The position numbers and the translations under genes are program-made. DNA of 64,000 bases. It comes from Escherichia hormaechei_A (GTDB lineage Bacteria > Pseudomonadota > Gammaproteobacteria > Enterobacterales > Enterobacteriaceae). Below, piece by piece: positions 20,540 through 29,067 of this stretch. The notes under the pieces were generated by a model, which did not search any database, was not told the origin of the DNA, and worked only from the letters and a program-made list of their open reading frames with translations. Numbering within the stretch: position 1 is the stretch's first letter; each line of letters starts with the position of its first letter. Location: contig CP170191.1 in the NCBI GenBank assembly GCA_042434945.1, forward strand, positions 2,666,001 through 2,730,000, in the 5' to 3' direction.

Positions 20540-20561
20540 TGCCGGGGATACGGCCCCGGCA
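20540..20561. terminator. Hairpin between convergent glpC and yfaY
   Basis: Perfect inverted repeat TGCCGGGG / CCCCGGCA with a 6-base loop, 4 bases past the glpC stop and 5 bases before the yfaY stop. There is no T-run on either side, so it may act as an mRNA end stabiliser rather than a true intrinsic terminator. Confidence 0.5.
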
Positions 20562-20566
20562 CACTC

Positions 20567-21766
20567 TCACTCCACGAACAGCGATTCGACGACGTTGATC
20601 CAGCCGTGCTCGCTGGCGACCTCTTTCCCGTTCAGCCAGCGGCGCAGCATGTTCAGCGCCATCATCGCGCACACCTCCTGACGCACGGCCAGGCTGTGGC
20701 GGGTAATGCTCATCCTGACCCGCAGGGCGTGCGTCCCTTCCGGCGTTGCAAGGGCAAAGTTGAGATGCTCCTCATCCAGCCCGCCCACAAACAGCGCCAG
20801 CCCGGCGAAATGCTTCACTCTGCGCTCGGACGCCCAGCGCGCGGTCTGCGCCAGCGTCTCCTGCTGGAACGGCACCACTTCACTGGCCAGCAGCGGCGCA
20901 CCCGCCCGGGTAAGCTGAAGCGCCAGAAGCCCACCGGTAAACTGCTCGCTTAACGTCACGCTCAGCTGGCGGGACTGCAAATGCGCTGCGATCTGCGCCG
21001 GCAGCCCTTCCGTTCCTTCGAAAATCAGGCTTTCCCCGGCGACGCGCTGCACTTCCGGCCACAGCGCCAGCATGGCGGCTTTCTCTGACGCCGGTCCGGT
21101 CAGCTTCAGTTCAATAATCGGCATGGAGGAGCGATAGCCCATCGACACGCCGGGAGGCAGTTGCAGGTGATCGAGGCTCTGGGCCAGATCGCTTTCCGAG
21201 CGACCAAAGGTGGTCAGACGCAGGCACAGCGGCGGTTCAGGCAGCGTAAAGCGCGCGCGCAGGCGCGGCAGGATCTGCTGCTCGACCATCACTTTAAATT
21301 CCGACGGCACGCCCGGGGTGAAGAACATCAGGCAGCGGTTCAGCTGAACGGCAAACCCGCAGGCGGTGCCGACCGGGTTATCAATCAGTTCCGCGCTGGC
21401 GGGAATTTCAGCCTGCTTGCGGTTGCTGGGGGCCATCACGCGGCCACGCCCGGAGAAAAAGCGCTCCATCTGTGCCAGCCACGCCTCGTGCAGAACCAGG
21501 CCTTCGCCTTTAGCCGTGGCGGCGGCCAGCGCGCTGAGATCGTCGCTGGTGGGTCCCAGCCCGCCGTTCACAATCAGCACGTCGCAGCGTTCGCTGCGCT
21601 CGCGCAGAACGTTGACCAGCGACTCAAGATTGTCACCTACGGTGTTGCGGCGCGTTAACGGTAATCCTTGCTCAAAGAAGAGGTCGGCGAGCCAGGCGGC
21701 ATTGGTATCAATGATTTGCCCATGCAGCACTTCGTCGCCAGTGGATAACATTTCCACATTTATCAT
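20567..21766 (-). CDS. yfaY: CinA-family protein YfaY
   Basis: Member of the CinA / nicotinamide-nucleotide amidase-related family. 399 residues. The N-terminal MoaB/CinA-type domain is clear (MINVEMLSTGDEVLHGQI, VNGGLGPTSDDLSALAAA, NPVGTACGF, FFTPGVPSEF); the C-terminal part is CinA_C-like, but in the E. coli homologue it is reported without NMN deamidase activity, so the function remains uncertain. The start MINVEM at 21766 is preferred over the open frame above it because of GGGAGAACACA before it and family agreement. Divergent from K-12, in the foreign tract. Confidence 0.88.
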   Translation of the reverse strand: MINVEMLSTGDEVLHGQIIDTNAAWLADLFFEQGLPLTRRNTVGDNLESLVNVLRERSERCDVLIVNGGLGPTSDDLSALAAATAKGEGLVLHEAWLAQMERFFSGRGRVMAPSNRKQAEIPASAELIDNPVGTACGFAVQLNRCLMFFTPGVPSEFKVMVEQQILPRLRARFTLPEPPLCLRLTTFGRSESDLAQSLDHLQLPPGVSMGYRSSMPIIELKLTGPASEKAAMLALWPEVQRVAGESLIFEGTEGLPAQIAAHLQSRQLSVTLSEQFTGGLLALQLTRAGAPLLASEVVPFQQETLAQTARWASERRVKHFAGLALFVGGLDEEHLNFALATPEGTHALRVRMSITRHSLAVRQEVCAMMALNMLRRWLNGKEVASEHGWINVVESLFVE

Positions 21767-21860
21767 TGTGTTCTCCCATTTCAATGGTCAAAACACTATA
21801 GCGCAATCGAGGACCGGGGGAAGAGAGAAACTGGCGCGACTGAACGCCGCGCCGAGAGGA

Positions 21861-22403
21861 TTAGAAACCGGCGCTCACGCCAATGTACGGGCCGTCTGCC
21901 AGGGCGTTGTCGCGGTTGCCGTCTTTACCGGCCAGGTTCAGATAGCGATAGCCCGCTTCGATGGTGATCGGACGCATGATGGTCCAGCGCGCGCCGGCAT
22001 TAGCTTCCTGATAGCTGTCGATACCGCTGGAGAGGGAATCCGGGGAGTAGTAGTACTCACCGAACAGGCCAAAGCTGTCGCCAATTTTCCACTGCAAGCC
22101 GCCGCCCACTGCCGCCGCGTAGCCTTCGTCGCCATCGTTCGGGTTGGTGTAAATGCCTTTACCGCCGACGGTCGCCAGGAAGGGACCCAACGGCACGTTG
22201 AAGCCGAGGCCCAGGCTTGCCGCATCCCCATCGTCGTCGTTGTGCGTCCAGCCGCCGGTCATTGCCAGGCCTGCGCTATCCGTGCCAAGACCAAAGCCCA
22301 GATGGGTATAATCTTGTCCCGCCGAGCCGTTGAAGGAAATTGCGTTTGCCGCTGCTGAAACAAACATCAGGCCGCTTAAGCCCATTAATGCCACTTTTTT
22401 CAT
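21861..22403 (-). CDS. yfaZ: YfaZ family outer-membrane protein
   Basis: Predicted small outer-membrane beta-barrel of the YfaZ family; function unknown. 180 residues, as in E. coli. N-terminal signal peptide MKKVALMGLSGLMFVSAAANA with a cleavage-like AANA site. Alternating aromatic/polar strands (WTHNDDDGD, LQWKIGDSFGLFGEYYYS, IEAGYRYLNL) and a terminal Phe (VSAGF*) are typical of barrel proteins recognised by BamA. The frame is open upstream, but the ATG at 22403 starts the signal peptide. Its neighbour on the left is the tct locus, where E. coli has nudI and ais-arn. Confidence 0.87.
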   Translation of the reverse strand: MKKVALMGLSGLMFVSAAANAISFNGSAGQDYTHLGFGLGTDSAGLAMTGGWTHNDDDGDAASLGLGFNVPLGPFLATVGGKGIYTNPNDGDEGYAAAVGGGLQWKIGDSFGLFGEYYYSPDSLSSGIDSYQEANAGARWTIMRPITIEAGYRYLNLAGKDGNRDNALADGPYIGVSAGF

Positions 22404-22532
22404 TGTCGTGATCCCGCACAATTTATTCAGAGATGTCCAAAAACCGCGAGATTTTAACCTGACTGCCTGTGTGATCAATGGACTCCGCGTGCGGCGGGCA
22501 ATTAGTTTGTAACGATTTGATAATATCGGCAT

Positions 22533-23942
22533 TTATACCAGCATCAGAAAGCGCATTTTCACGCTCAGCCCACCCAGATTTTCACTGGGCATCAGCTGAA
22601 GATGGCTGCGGTGCAGGCGGGCAATATCGTTAGCCAGCGCCAGGCCAATGCCGGACCCGGCGGCATCGCCCACGTTATCCAACCGATGAAACGGCAGCAT
22701 GGCCTGGGAGATCTGGTCTTCAGCAATGCCCGGTCCGCTGTCCTCCACGCTCAGCTCAACGGCATCGTTAGCCGTGCGCAGGTACACCGTCACGACGCCC
22801 TGCTCCGGTGTGTATTTGATCGCGTTCTCCAGCAGGTTGGCGCAAAGTTCGCCCAGCAACACGTCATCCCCCTCAATCATTACCGGCTGCTGTACGCCGT
22901 CATAACCGAGATCGATACCCTTGCTGCGCGCCTGCGCCAGCCGGGAAAAGCAGCAGTTTTGCACCACCTGTACCAGATCGACAGGCGCAAACTGTCGCTC
23001 CCCCTGCTCTTTTCGCTTCACCGCCGAAAGCTGCAACAGCCTTTCCGTCAGCACGATGGTGTTATCCAGCGTGACGTTCATCGCCCGTAAGCTCTCCTGC
23101 CACAGCGCCGGATCGTTACGCGTCAGGGCAACCGATACCTGGGTTTTCAGCACCGCCAGCGGCGTTTTGAGCTGGTGTGAGGCGTCGGCGTTAAAGCGCG
23201 CCTGCCGCGAAAGTACGCCGCGCAACCTGTCGATATAGCGGTTAAATGCCACAATCAGCAGCCGCGTTTCCGACCAGGGCAATAACTCCGGCAGCGGAGC
23301 CAGCAGCCCCGGCTCACGGCGCACCATCAGGGACGAGAGCTGCCGCATCGGGCGCAGCACACGACGCAGCAGCCACGCGGTCAGGACCAGCGTCAGCAGC
23401 ACCAGCAGCCCCTGCGACACGAGCGAGGAAAACAGCAGCTGAGTGGCCAGATAGCGCCGCGACTGCAACGTTTCGGCGACGTAGATTTCCGCCATGCCGA
23501 ACACACTGTCCTCGTTAACCGGCTGGAGCAGCTTCGCCACGCGGATCGCCTGCCCGCGATACTCGGTATGATAAAACCACGCCAGCGCCGGATAGTGGGA
23601 GGTGCGCGACGTGGAGGGGGGCATATTCGGCAGATCGTCATAGCCGGAGATCGTCCGCCCGTCAGGGTCCACGACCTTGTAATAGAGGCGATCGTTCATG
23701 TTCAGCTCAAAGCTGTCGAGCACGACCCAGGGCACGTTCACCTGGAGCTTGCCGTTGTGCACCACCAGCCGCTCTGACACCGTGCGCGCCGAGGATAACA
23801 GCGTGCGGTCATAGGCCTGCGTCGCCGCCTGTAGCGCGCTAACGTAGCTGTTAAAGGCTGACAGCCCCCATAACAGCAGCAGCGGCAAACCCAGAAAAAG
23901 CAAAAGTTGCAGGTAAAGCGACTGCGGCTTAACCCACTTCAT
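22533..23942 (-). CDS. tctE: Sensor histidine kinase TctE
   Basis: Sensor kinase of the two-component system that induces tricarboxylate uptake. 469 residues. Membrane helices at about 10-30 and 168-192 flank a periplasmic sensor domain of the two-component-sensor 1 type; a HAMP-like linker follows; the H-box is ADASHQLKTPLAVLK with His256; N-box NLLENAIKYTPE, G1 VEDSGPGI, G2 GSGIGLALANDI. Overlaps the tctD stop by 14 bases, so the two are coupled. In the foreign GC-rich tract; K-12 has no tct genes at this place. Confidence 0.9.
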   Translation of the reverse strand: MKWVKPQSLYLQLLLFLGLPLLLLWGLSAFNSYVSALQAATQAYDRTLLSSARTVSERLVVHNGKLQVNVPWVVLDSFELNMNDRLYYKVVDPDGRTISGYDDLPNMPPSTSRTSHYPALAWFYHTEYRGQAIRVAKLLQPVNEDSVFGMAEIYVAETLQSRRYLATQLLFSSLVSQGLLVLLTLVLTAWLLRRVLRPMRQLSSLMVRREPGLLAPLPELLPWSETRLLIVAFNRYIDRLRGVLSRQARFNADASHQLKTPLAVLKTQVSVALTRNDPALWQESLRAMNVTLDNTIVLTERLLQLSAVKRKEQGERQFAPVDLVQVVQNCCFSRLAQARSKGIDLGYDGVQQPVMIEGDDVLLGELCANLLENAIKYTPEQGVVTVYLRTANDAVELSVEDSGPGIAEDQISQAMLPFHRLDNVGDAAGSGIGLALANDIARLHRSHLQLMPSENLGGLSVKMRFLMLV

Positions 23943-24603
23943 CGCCGCACTCCAGCACGTAGCCCAGCCCCCGCAGGGTGGTGATCCGCACGCCGCTGCC
24001 GGTCAGCTTCTTACGCAGGCGGTGAATATAGAGATCGATGCTCTCGGGGCTGACGTCGTCGTTCAGGCTGAATACCTGGTCGAAAAGCTGTTGCCGGGAG
24101 ACGGGACGGGTCCGGCGGTGCATCAGCACCTTCAGCAAAGAGAGTTCGCGCGGCGTGAGGGAAAGGGGTTCATCGCGCAGCAGAAAAAAGCCTTCATCAT
24201 CGTACTCCAGCTCTCCCAGCCGCTGGCGCTCCTGGGTTCGTCCTTCGCTGCGGCGCAGCAGCGCGCGCAGACGGGCATCAAGTTCCTCCAGCTCGAACGG
24301 TTTCGGCAGGTAGTCATCCGCCCCGGCATTCAGCCCCTTCACCCTGTCTGCCACGTTGCTGCGGGCGGTAAGAAACAGCACCGGCAGCGTCTGTCCGCGC
24401 TTTCTCAGCCGATGCACCACCTCCAGCCCGTCGAAGCCGGGCATACCGATATCAAGGATCGCGACGGCATAGTTTTCCCCCTGCAAAAGGTGATCGGCCG
24501 CCCGCCCGTCGTTGACGCAATCCACGGCAAATCCGTTTTGTACCAGCGCTTTTTCCAGCCAGTGAGCCAGCTCACGATTATCTTCCGCGAGTAAGAGACG
24601 CAT
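23929..24603 (-). CDS. tctD: Response regulator TctD
   Basis: OmpR/PhoB-family response regulator paired with TctE. 224 residues. Receiver with acidic pair AEDN, phospho-acceptor Asp51 (ILDIGMPG) and Lys101 (DYLPKPFE). The C-terminal winged helix ends in the usual DLYIHRLRKKL...TLRGLGYVLE. Divergent from tctC across 152 bases carrying two TGAAAGG direct repeats, a likely binding site. Expected to activate tctCBA when citrate-type substrates are sensed. Confidence 0.92.
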   Translation of the reverse strand: MRLLLAEDNRELAHWLEKALVQNGFAVDCVNDGRAADHLLQGENYAVAILDIGMPGFDGLEVVHRLRKRGQTLPVLFLTARSNVADRVKGLNAGADDYLPKPFELEELDARLRALLRRSEGRTQERQRLGELEYDDEGFFLLRDEPLSLTPRELSLLKVLMHRRTRPVSRQQLFDQVFSLNDDVSPESIDLYIHRLRKKLTGSGVRITTLRGLGYVLECGDEVG

Positions 24604-24631
24604 ATCACATCCTGTAAAGTTGGTGTCGCAG

Positions 24632-24665
24632 TGAAAGGGAAATGAAAGGTTATTGTTTTAACAAT
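24632..24665. promoter_or_regulatory. Candidate TctD operator
   Basis: Two direct repeats TGAAAGG at 24632-24638 and 24643-24649, 11 bases apart, the one-helical-turn spacing expected for an OmpR-family dimer. They are followed by a perfect inverted repeat ATTGTT / AACAAT (24652-24665). All lie between the divergent tctD and tctC. The role is inferred from position and spacing. Confidence 0.5.
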
Positions 24666-24755
24666 CACGCAACGGAACCGCTACAAGGTGGTTCACATAA
24701 TCAGAAAAAAGACACCCGTACCCGTACTCCCGGTTCTCCGGCGTGAGGATAAACG

Positions 24756-25736
24756 ATGAAAAAACAAATACTTTCTACCCTTGCTGCAAGCGTATTGCTG
24801 TTGAGTGCCTCTGTCGTCCAGGCGCAGGACGCGCCATCCCGTACCGAATGTATCGCCCCGGCCAAACCCGGCGGCGGCTTCGACCTGACCTGTAAGCTGA
24901 TTCAGGTCAGCCTGCTGGAGACGAAGGCCATTGAAAAACCGATGCGCGTCACCTACATGCCCGGCGGCGTGGGCGCGGTAGCCTATAACGCCATCGTCGC
25001 GCAGCGCCCTGCCGAAGCGGGCACCGTGGTGGCCTTCTCCGGCGGTTCGCTGCTAAACCTGTCGCAGGGGAAATTTGGTCGTTATGACGTGAATGACGTG
25101 CGCTGGCTCGCCACCGTAGGCACCGATTACGGCATGATCGCCGTGCGCGCGGACTCCCCGTGGAAATCCCTGAAAGATCTGCTGACCGCCATGGAAAAAG
25201 ATCCGAACAGCGTGGTCATTGGCGCGGGCGCCTCTATCGGCAGCCAGGACTGGATGAAAGCCGCGCTGCTGGCGCAGCAGGCCAAAGTGGATCCGCACAA
25301 GATGCGTTACGTGGCCTTTGAAGGCGGCGGCGAGCCGGTGACGGCGCTGATGGGCAATCACGTCCAGGCGGTATCGGGCGATCTCAGCGAAATGGTGCCC
25401 TACCTGAGCGGGGATAAGATCCGCGTGCTGGCGGTCTTCTCGGAAAACCGTCTGCCGGGCCAGCTGGCAGACGTCCCAACCGCTAAAGAGCAGGGTTATA
25501 ACCTGGTCTGGCCGATCATCCGCGGCTTCTTCGTCGGGCCAAAAGTGACCGACGCCGAGTACCAGTGGTGGGTGGATACCTTCGCAAAACTTCAGCAAAC
25601 CGAGGAGTTCAAAAAACAGCGCGATCTGCGCGGGCTGTTTGAGTTCAACCTGAACGGCAAGCAGCTGGACGAGTATGTCAAAAAACAGGTGAATGACTAC
25701 CGAGAACAGGCGAAAGCCTTTGGTCTGGCGAAATAA
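24756..25736 (+). CDS. tctC: Tricarboxylate-binding periplasmic protein TctC
   Basis: Periplasmic solute receptor of the tripartite tricarboxylate transporter (TTT) family, binding citrate, tricarballylate or related acids. 326 residues. Signal peptide MKKQILSTLAASVLLLSASVVQA, then the mature TctC/Bug-like fold with APAKPGGGFD near the ligand site and VGAVAYNAI. Ribosome-binding site GTGAGGATAAACG before the ATG. First gene of tctCBA, 11 bases before tctB. Substrate specificity cannot be read from the sequence. Confidence 0.94.
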   Translation: MKKQILSTLAASVLLLSASVVQAQDAPSRTECIAPAKPGGGFDLTCKLIQVSLLETKAIEKPMRVTYMPGGVGAVAYNAIVAQRPAEAGTVVAFSGGSLLNLSQGKFGRYDVNDVRWLATVGTDYGMIAVRADSPWKSLKDLLTAMEKDPNSVVIGAGASIGSQDWMKAALLAQQAKVDPHKMRYVAFEGGGEPVTALMGNHVQAVSGDLSEMVPYLSGDKIRVLAVFSENRLPGQLADVPTAKEQGYNLVWPIIRGFFVGPKVTDAEYQWWVDTFAKLQQTEEFKKQRDLRGLFEFNLNGKQLDEYVKKQVNDYREQAKAFGLAK

Positions 25737-25747
25737 CCGGAGGCGCT

Positions 25748-26179
25748 ATGAGCGATCGCATTTTTGCCGGGATATGGCTGCTGCTCTGCATTGGCGGCAT
25801 GTTCGTCGCCTGGCAGATCCACAGCGAATACAGCTATGAACCCGTGGGGCCACGCCCCTTCCCCGTCGGCATAGTCGGCCTGATGCTGCTCTGCTCGGTG
25901 GCGCTGCTGCTGCGCCATCCGGATACCGCGGAGTGGCCGCCACGCCGTACGCTGCAACGTCTGCTGGTAATGGTAATTGTCCTGCTGATGTATGCGTGGG
26001 GCTTTGAGTGGCTCGGCTTCCCGATTGCCACCGCCCTGCTGACGATGGTGATTGGCATACTGTTTAACGCCTCGCTGACTGCGGCGGGGATCTCCGGGGT
26101 CGTACTGGGCATTTTACTCTGGTACGCCTTCGACCGCCTGCTGGACGTGACCCTGCCGCTCGGCGCATGGTTTAACTAA
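25748..26179 (+). CDS. tctB: Small membrane subunit TctB of tricarboxylate transporter
   Basis: Small four-helix inner-membrane subunit of the TTT transporter, needed with TctA for sodium-dependent uptake. 143 residues. Hydrophobic segments at about 5-23, 40-57, 70-90 and 95-135. Ribosome-binding site GGAGGCGCT sits directly before the ATG. Spaced 11 bases from both tctC and tctA. Confidence 0.92.
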   Translation: MSDRIFAGIWLLLCIGGMFVAWQIHSEYSYEPVGPRPFPVGIVGLMLLCSVALLLRHPDTAEWPPRRTLQRLLVMVIVLLMYAWGFEWLGFPIATALLTMVIGILFNASLTAAGISGVVLGILLWYAFDRLLDVTLPLGAWFN

Positions 26180-26190
26180 CGGAGCACGCT

Positions 26191-27705
26191 ATGGATACCT
26201 GGATCTATCTCTCTCAGGGGTTCGCGGTAGCGATGACCCCGGAAAACCTGGTGATCGCCCTGATCGGCTGTTTCGTCGGGACCATCGTCGGCCTGCTGCC
26301 GGGCCTTGGCCCTATCAACGGCGTGGCGATTTTACTGCCGCTGGCCTTTGCGCTACACCTGCCTGCGGAATCGGCGCTGATCCTGCTGGCGACGGTTTAT
26401 ATCGGCTGCGAATACGGGGGGCGTATTTCCTCGATTCTGCTTAACGTGCCCGGCGATGCCGCCGCCATTATGACCGCGCTGGATGGCTACCCGATGGCGC
26501 AGCAGGGGCGCGGCGGCGTGGCGCTCTCTATTTCTGCCGTCAGCTCGTTCTTTGGCTCCATGATCGCCATTGGCGGCATCATCCTCTTCGCCCCGGCGCT
26601 GGCCCAGTGGTCGCTGGCGTTTGGTCCGGCCGAGTATTTTGCCCTGATGGTGTTCGCCATCGCCTGTCTCGGCAGCATGATGGCGCAGAATCCGCTGAAG
26701 TCGTTTTTGTCTGCGTTGATTGGCCTCAGTCTGGCCACCGTCGGCGTGGATGCCAACACCGGGGTTTATCGTTTTACCTTCGACAGCGTTCATCTCTCCG
26801 ACGGCGTGCAGTTTATCGTCGTGGTGATTGGTCTGTTCTCTGTCTCAGAAATCTTACTGATGCTGGAGCATACCAGCAGCGGGCAGACGCTGGTGCGTAA
26901 AACCGGACGTATGCTCTTTAATGCCAAAGAGGGGGCGCAGTGTATTGGCGCCACCCTGCGTTCGTCGGTGATCGGTTTCTTCGTCGGCATTCTGCCCGGC
27001 GCGGGGGCTACTATCGCCAGCGCTATCACCTACATGACCGAGAAAAAGCTGAGCGGTAACAGCGACAGCTTCGGCAAAGGCGATATCCGCGGCGTGGCAG
27101 CGCCGGAGGCGGCGAATAACGCCTCGGCCTGCGGCTCGTTTATCCCGATGCTGACCCTCGGCGTGCCGGGCTCCGGCACCACGGCGGTAATGATGGGCGC
27201 GCTGACGCTCTATAACATCACCCCGGGTCCGGCGATGTTTACCGAGCAGCCCGATATCGTCTGGGGTTTGATTGCCGCCTTGCTGATCGCCAACGTGATG
27301 TTGCTGGTGATGAACATCCCGCTGATCGGCCTGTTCACCCGCATGCTGACCATTCCCCTGTGGTTCCTGGTCCCGGCCATCGCCGCCGTCTCTGCGGTTG
27401 GGGTGTACGCGGTGCACAGCACCACCTTCGACCTGGTGTTGATGGTGCTGCTCGGCGTGCTGGGCTACATTCTGCGCAAGATGCACTTCCCGATGTCGCC
27501 GCTGATTTTAGGGTTTGTGCTGGGGGAAATGCTGGAGCAGAACCTGCGCCGCGCCCTCTCCATCAGCAACGGCAACATGGGGATCCTGTGGGAGAGCAGC
27601 GTGACGAAGATCCTGCTGGCAATGGCGATTATAGTGATTGTCGTGCCGCCGGTGCTGCGCTGGGTCCGTCGACGCCAGCACAAACCGCAGCCGGATATCG
27701 GCTGA
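26191..27705 (+). CDS. tctA: Large membrane subunit TctA of tricarboxylate transporter
   Basis: Main transmembrane subunit of the TTT transporter. 504 residues with about a dozen hydrophobic segments. Family signatures: GTIVGLLPGLGPINGVAILLP near the start and its internal repeat SVIGFFVGILPGAGATIAS in the middle, plus AAPEAANNASACGSFIPMLTLGVPGSGTTA. Its stop codon (27703-27705) directly abuts the stop codon of the convergent menE (27706-27708), leaving no room for a terminator between them. Confidence 0.95.
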   Translation: MDTWIYLSQGFAVAMTPENLVIALIGCFVGTIVGLLPGLGPINGVAILLPLAFALHLPAESALILLATVYIGCEYGGRISSILLNVPGDAAAIMTALDGYPMAQQGRGGVALSISAVSSFFGSMIAIGGIILFAPALAQWSLAFGPAEYFALMVFAIACLGSMMAQNPLKSFLSALIGLSLATVGVDANTGVYRFTFDSVHLSDGVQFIVVVIGLFSVSEILLMLEHTSSGQTLVRKTGRMLFNAKEGAQCIGATLRSSVIGFFVGILPGAGATIASAITYMTEKKLSGNSDSFGKGDIRGVAAPEAANNASACGSFIPMLTLGVPGSGTTAVMMGALTLYNITPGPAMFTEQPDIVWGLIAALLIANVMLLVMNIPLIGLFTRMLTIPLWFLVPAIAAVSAVGVYAVHSTTFDLVLMVLLGVLGYILRKMHFPMSPLILGFVLGEMLEQNLRRALSISNGNMGILWESSVTKILLAMAIIVIVVPPVLRWVRRRQHKPQPDIG

Positions 27706-29067
27706 TTAGCCCCTCAACAGGGCATTGACCCACTGCTTTAACGCCTGGCGGGAGATTTTAATCCCGCCATTTTTCAGTTCTGACGGCAGCGCCAGCCAGT
27801 GTACCGGCTGCTCAAAGCGCGCCAGCCTGCCCTGAACCCACTCCGGCAACAGCGTGATATCCGTGCCCGGCTCGCATTCCACTACCGCCACCGGACGTTG
27901 CCCGTACTCGGCATCATCCAGCGGAACGACAAACGCCTGGCTTACCTGCGGATGCGTGGCGATAACGCGCTCCAGCGCTTCGGGCTGGATCCCTTCTCCG
28001 CCGCTGAAAAAGAGATTGTCCATTCGGCCCAGAATGGTCAGGCGTCCGTCATGCCACTCGCCGCGATCGCGGGTGGCAAACCAGCCCTGCTCATTGACCA
28101 GCGGCAATAATGCGCCGTCTCGCCAGTAGCCCGCCGCCATGCTTTCCGCCCGGAGCCAGACTTCACCGTTCACCACCTGAACGTCTCTGCCCGGCAGCGC
28201 GCTGCCCACGTCCGGCGCGCCGTCGGCCTCTTTGGCGCAGACGGTGGAGGCGAACTCGGTCAGACCGTAGCCGCAGAACGTACGGATCCCCTGCTCGCGC
28301 GCCTGTTCGGTCAGCGCAACGGGGATTTCCGCCCCGCCGAGCAGCACGGCTTTCAGCGCGACGGGATGGTGTGAATTAAGCAGCCGCCACAGCTGCGTTG
28401 GCACCAGCGAGGCGTGGGTACAGCCCTGTAGCGCCTGCTCCAGCGGCTGTTTTTCACGCACGGTGAGACGGCCTCCGCCCTGCAACCAGCGCCACAAAAT
28501 CCCCTGACCGGAGACGTGAAACAGCGGCAGAGAGAGCAGCCAGTCGTCGCTACCGCCGTAAGGCATCAGCGCCAGCACGCCCTTTGCGCTGGCAAGGTGG
28601 GCGGCACAGGTGTGCACCGCCGCTTTCGGCAAGCCGGTGGAGCCAGAGGTGAGCGTCATTGAGGCCAGCCGTTCTGCCCGCCACGTCACGCCGCCCTGCC
28701 TCTCGCCCTCTCTTAATACCAGCCCGGGCAGACCGTCATACTCACCGTTAAGCACCAGCGCAAAGCGCAGGGTCATCTGCGGCAGGAGGACGTCCAGCAG
28801 CGAACGGGGAAGCTGAGGGTTCACCGGCAAAATGCGGGCGCCGCACTGAAGCAGCGCCAGCCAGGCCAGCAGGGTCTGCGGATGGTTGTGGGCGAGCAGC
28901 ATGACGCCGTCACCGTCCGTAACGCCCTGAGACTGAAAACCGGCTGCGAGACGATCGATACGCTCGCCCAGCTGAGACCAGCTGAGCGTTACATCGTCTA
29001 AACGCAGCGCGGGTTTATCGGCACGCCGGGTGCGCCAGTGCCGCCACGGCCAGTCGGTAAAACTCAT
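27706..29067 (-). CDS. menE: o-Succinylbenzoate-CoA ligase MenE
   Basis: Adenylate-forming ligase that activates o-succinylbenzoate to its CoA ester in menaquinone synthesis. 453 residues, near the family length of 451. AMP-binding signature MTLTSGSTGLPKAAVHT; GYGLTEFASTVCAKE; hinge RDRGEWHDGRLTILGRMDNLFFSGGE; catalytic Lys near the end in LKNGGIKISRQALKQW. The upstream extension of the open frame is ignored: the ATG at 29067 overlaps the menC stop by 4 bases. The protein clearly differs from K-12 MenE, so it lies in the foreign tract although the operon order is normal. Confidence 0.95.
   Translation of the reverse strand: MSFTDWPWRHWRTRRADKPALRLDDVTLSWSQLGERIDRLAAGFQSQGVTDGDGVMLLAHNHPQTLLAWLALLQCGARILPVNPQLPRSLLDVLLPQMTLRFALVLNGEYDGLPGLVLREGERQGGVTWRAERLASMTLTSGSTGLPKAAVHTCAAHLASAKGVLALMPYGGSDDWLLSLPLFHVSGQGILWRWLQGGGRLTVREKQPLEQALQGCTHASLVPTQLWRLLNSHHPVALKAVLLGGAEIPVALTEQAREQGIRTFCGYGLTEFASTVCAKEADGAPDVGSALPGRDVQVVNGEVWLRAESMAAGYWRDGALLPLVNEQGWFATRDRGEWHDGRLTILGRMDNLFFSGGEGIQPEALERVIATHPQVSQAFVVPLDDAEYGQRPVAVVECEPGTDITLLPEWVQGRLARFEQPVHWLALPSELKNGGIKISRQALKQWVNALLRG

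Noticed and set aside
21366..22358. 330-codon plus-strand frame across yfaY and yfaZ
   Set aside because: Runs through two real genes and the gap between them; low-complexity Ser/Arg composition of a GC-rich shadow.
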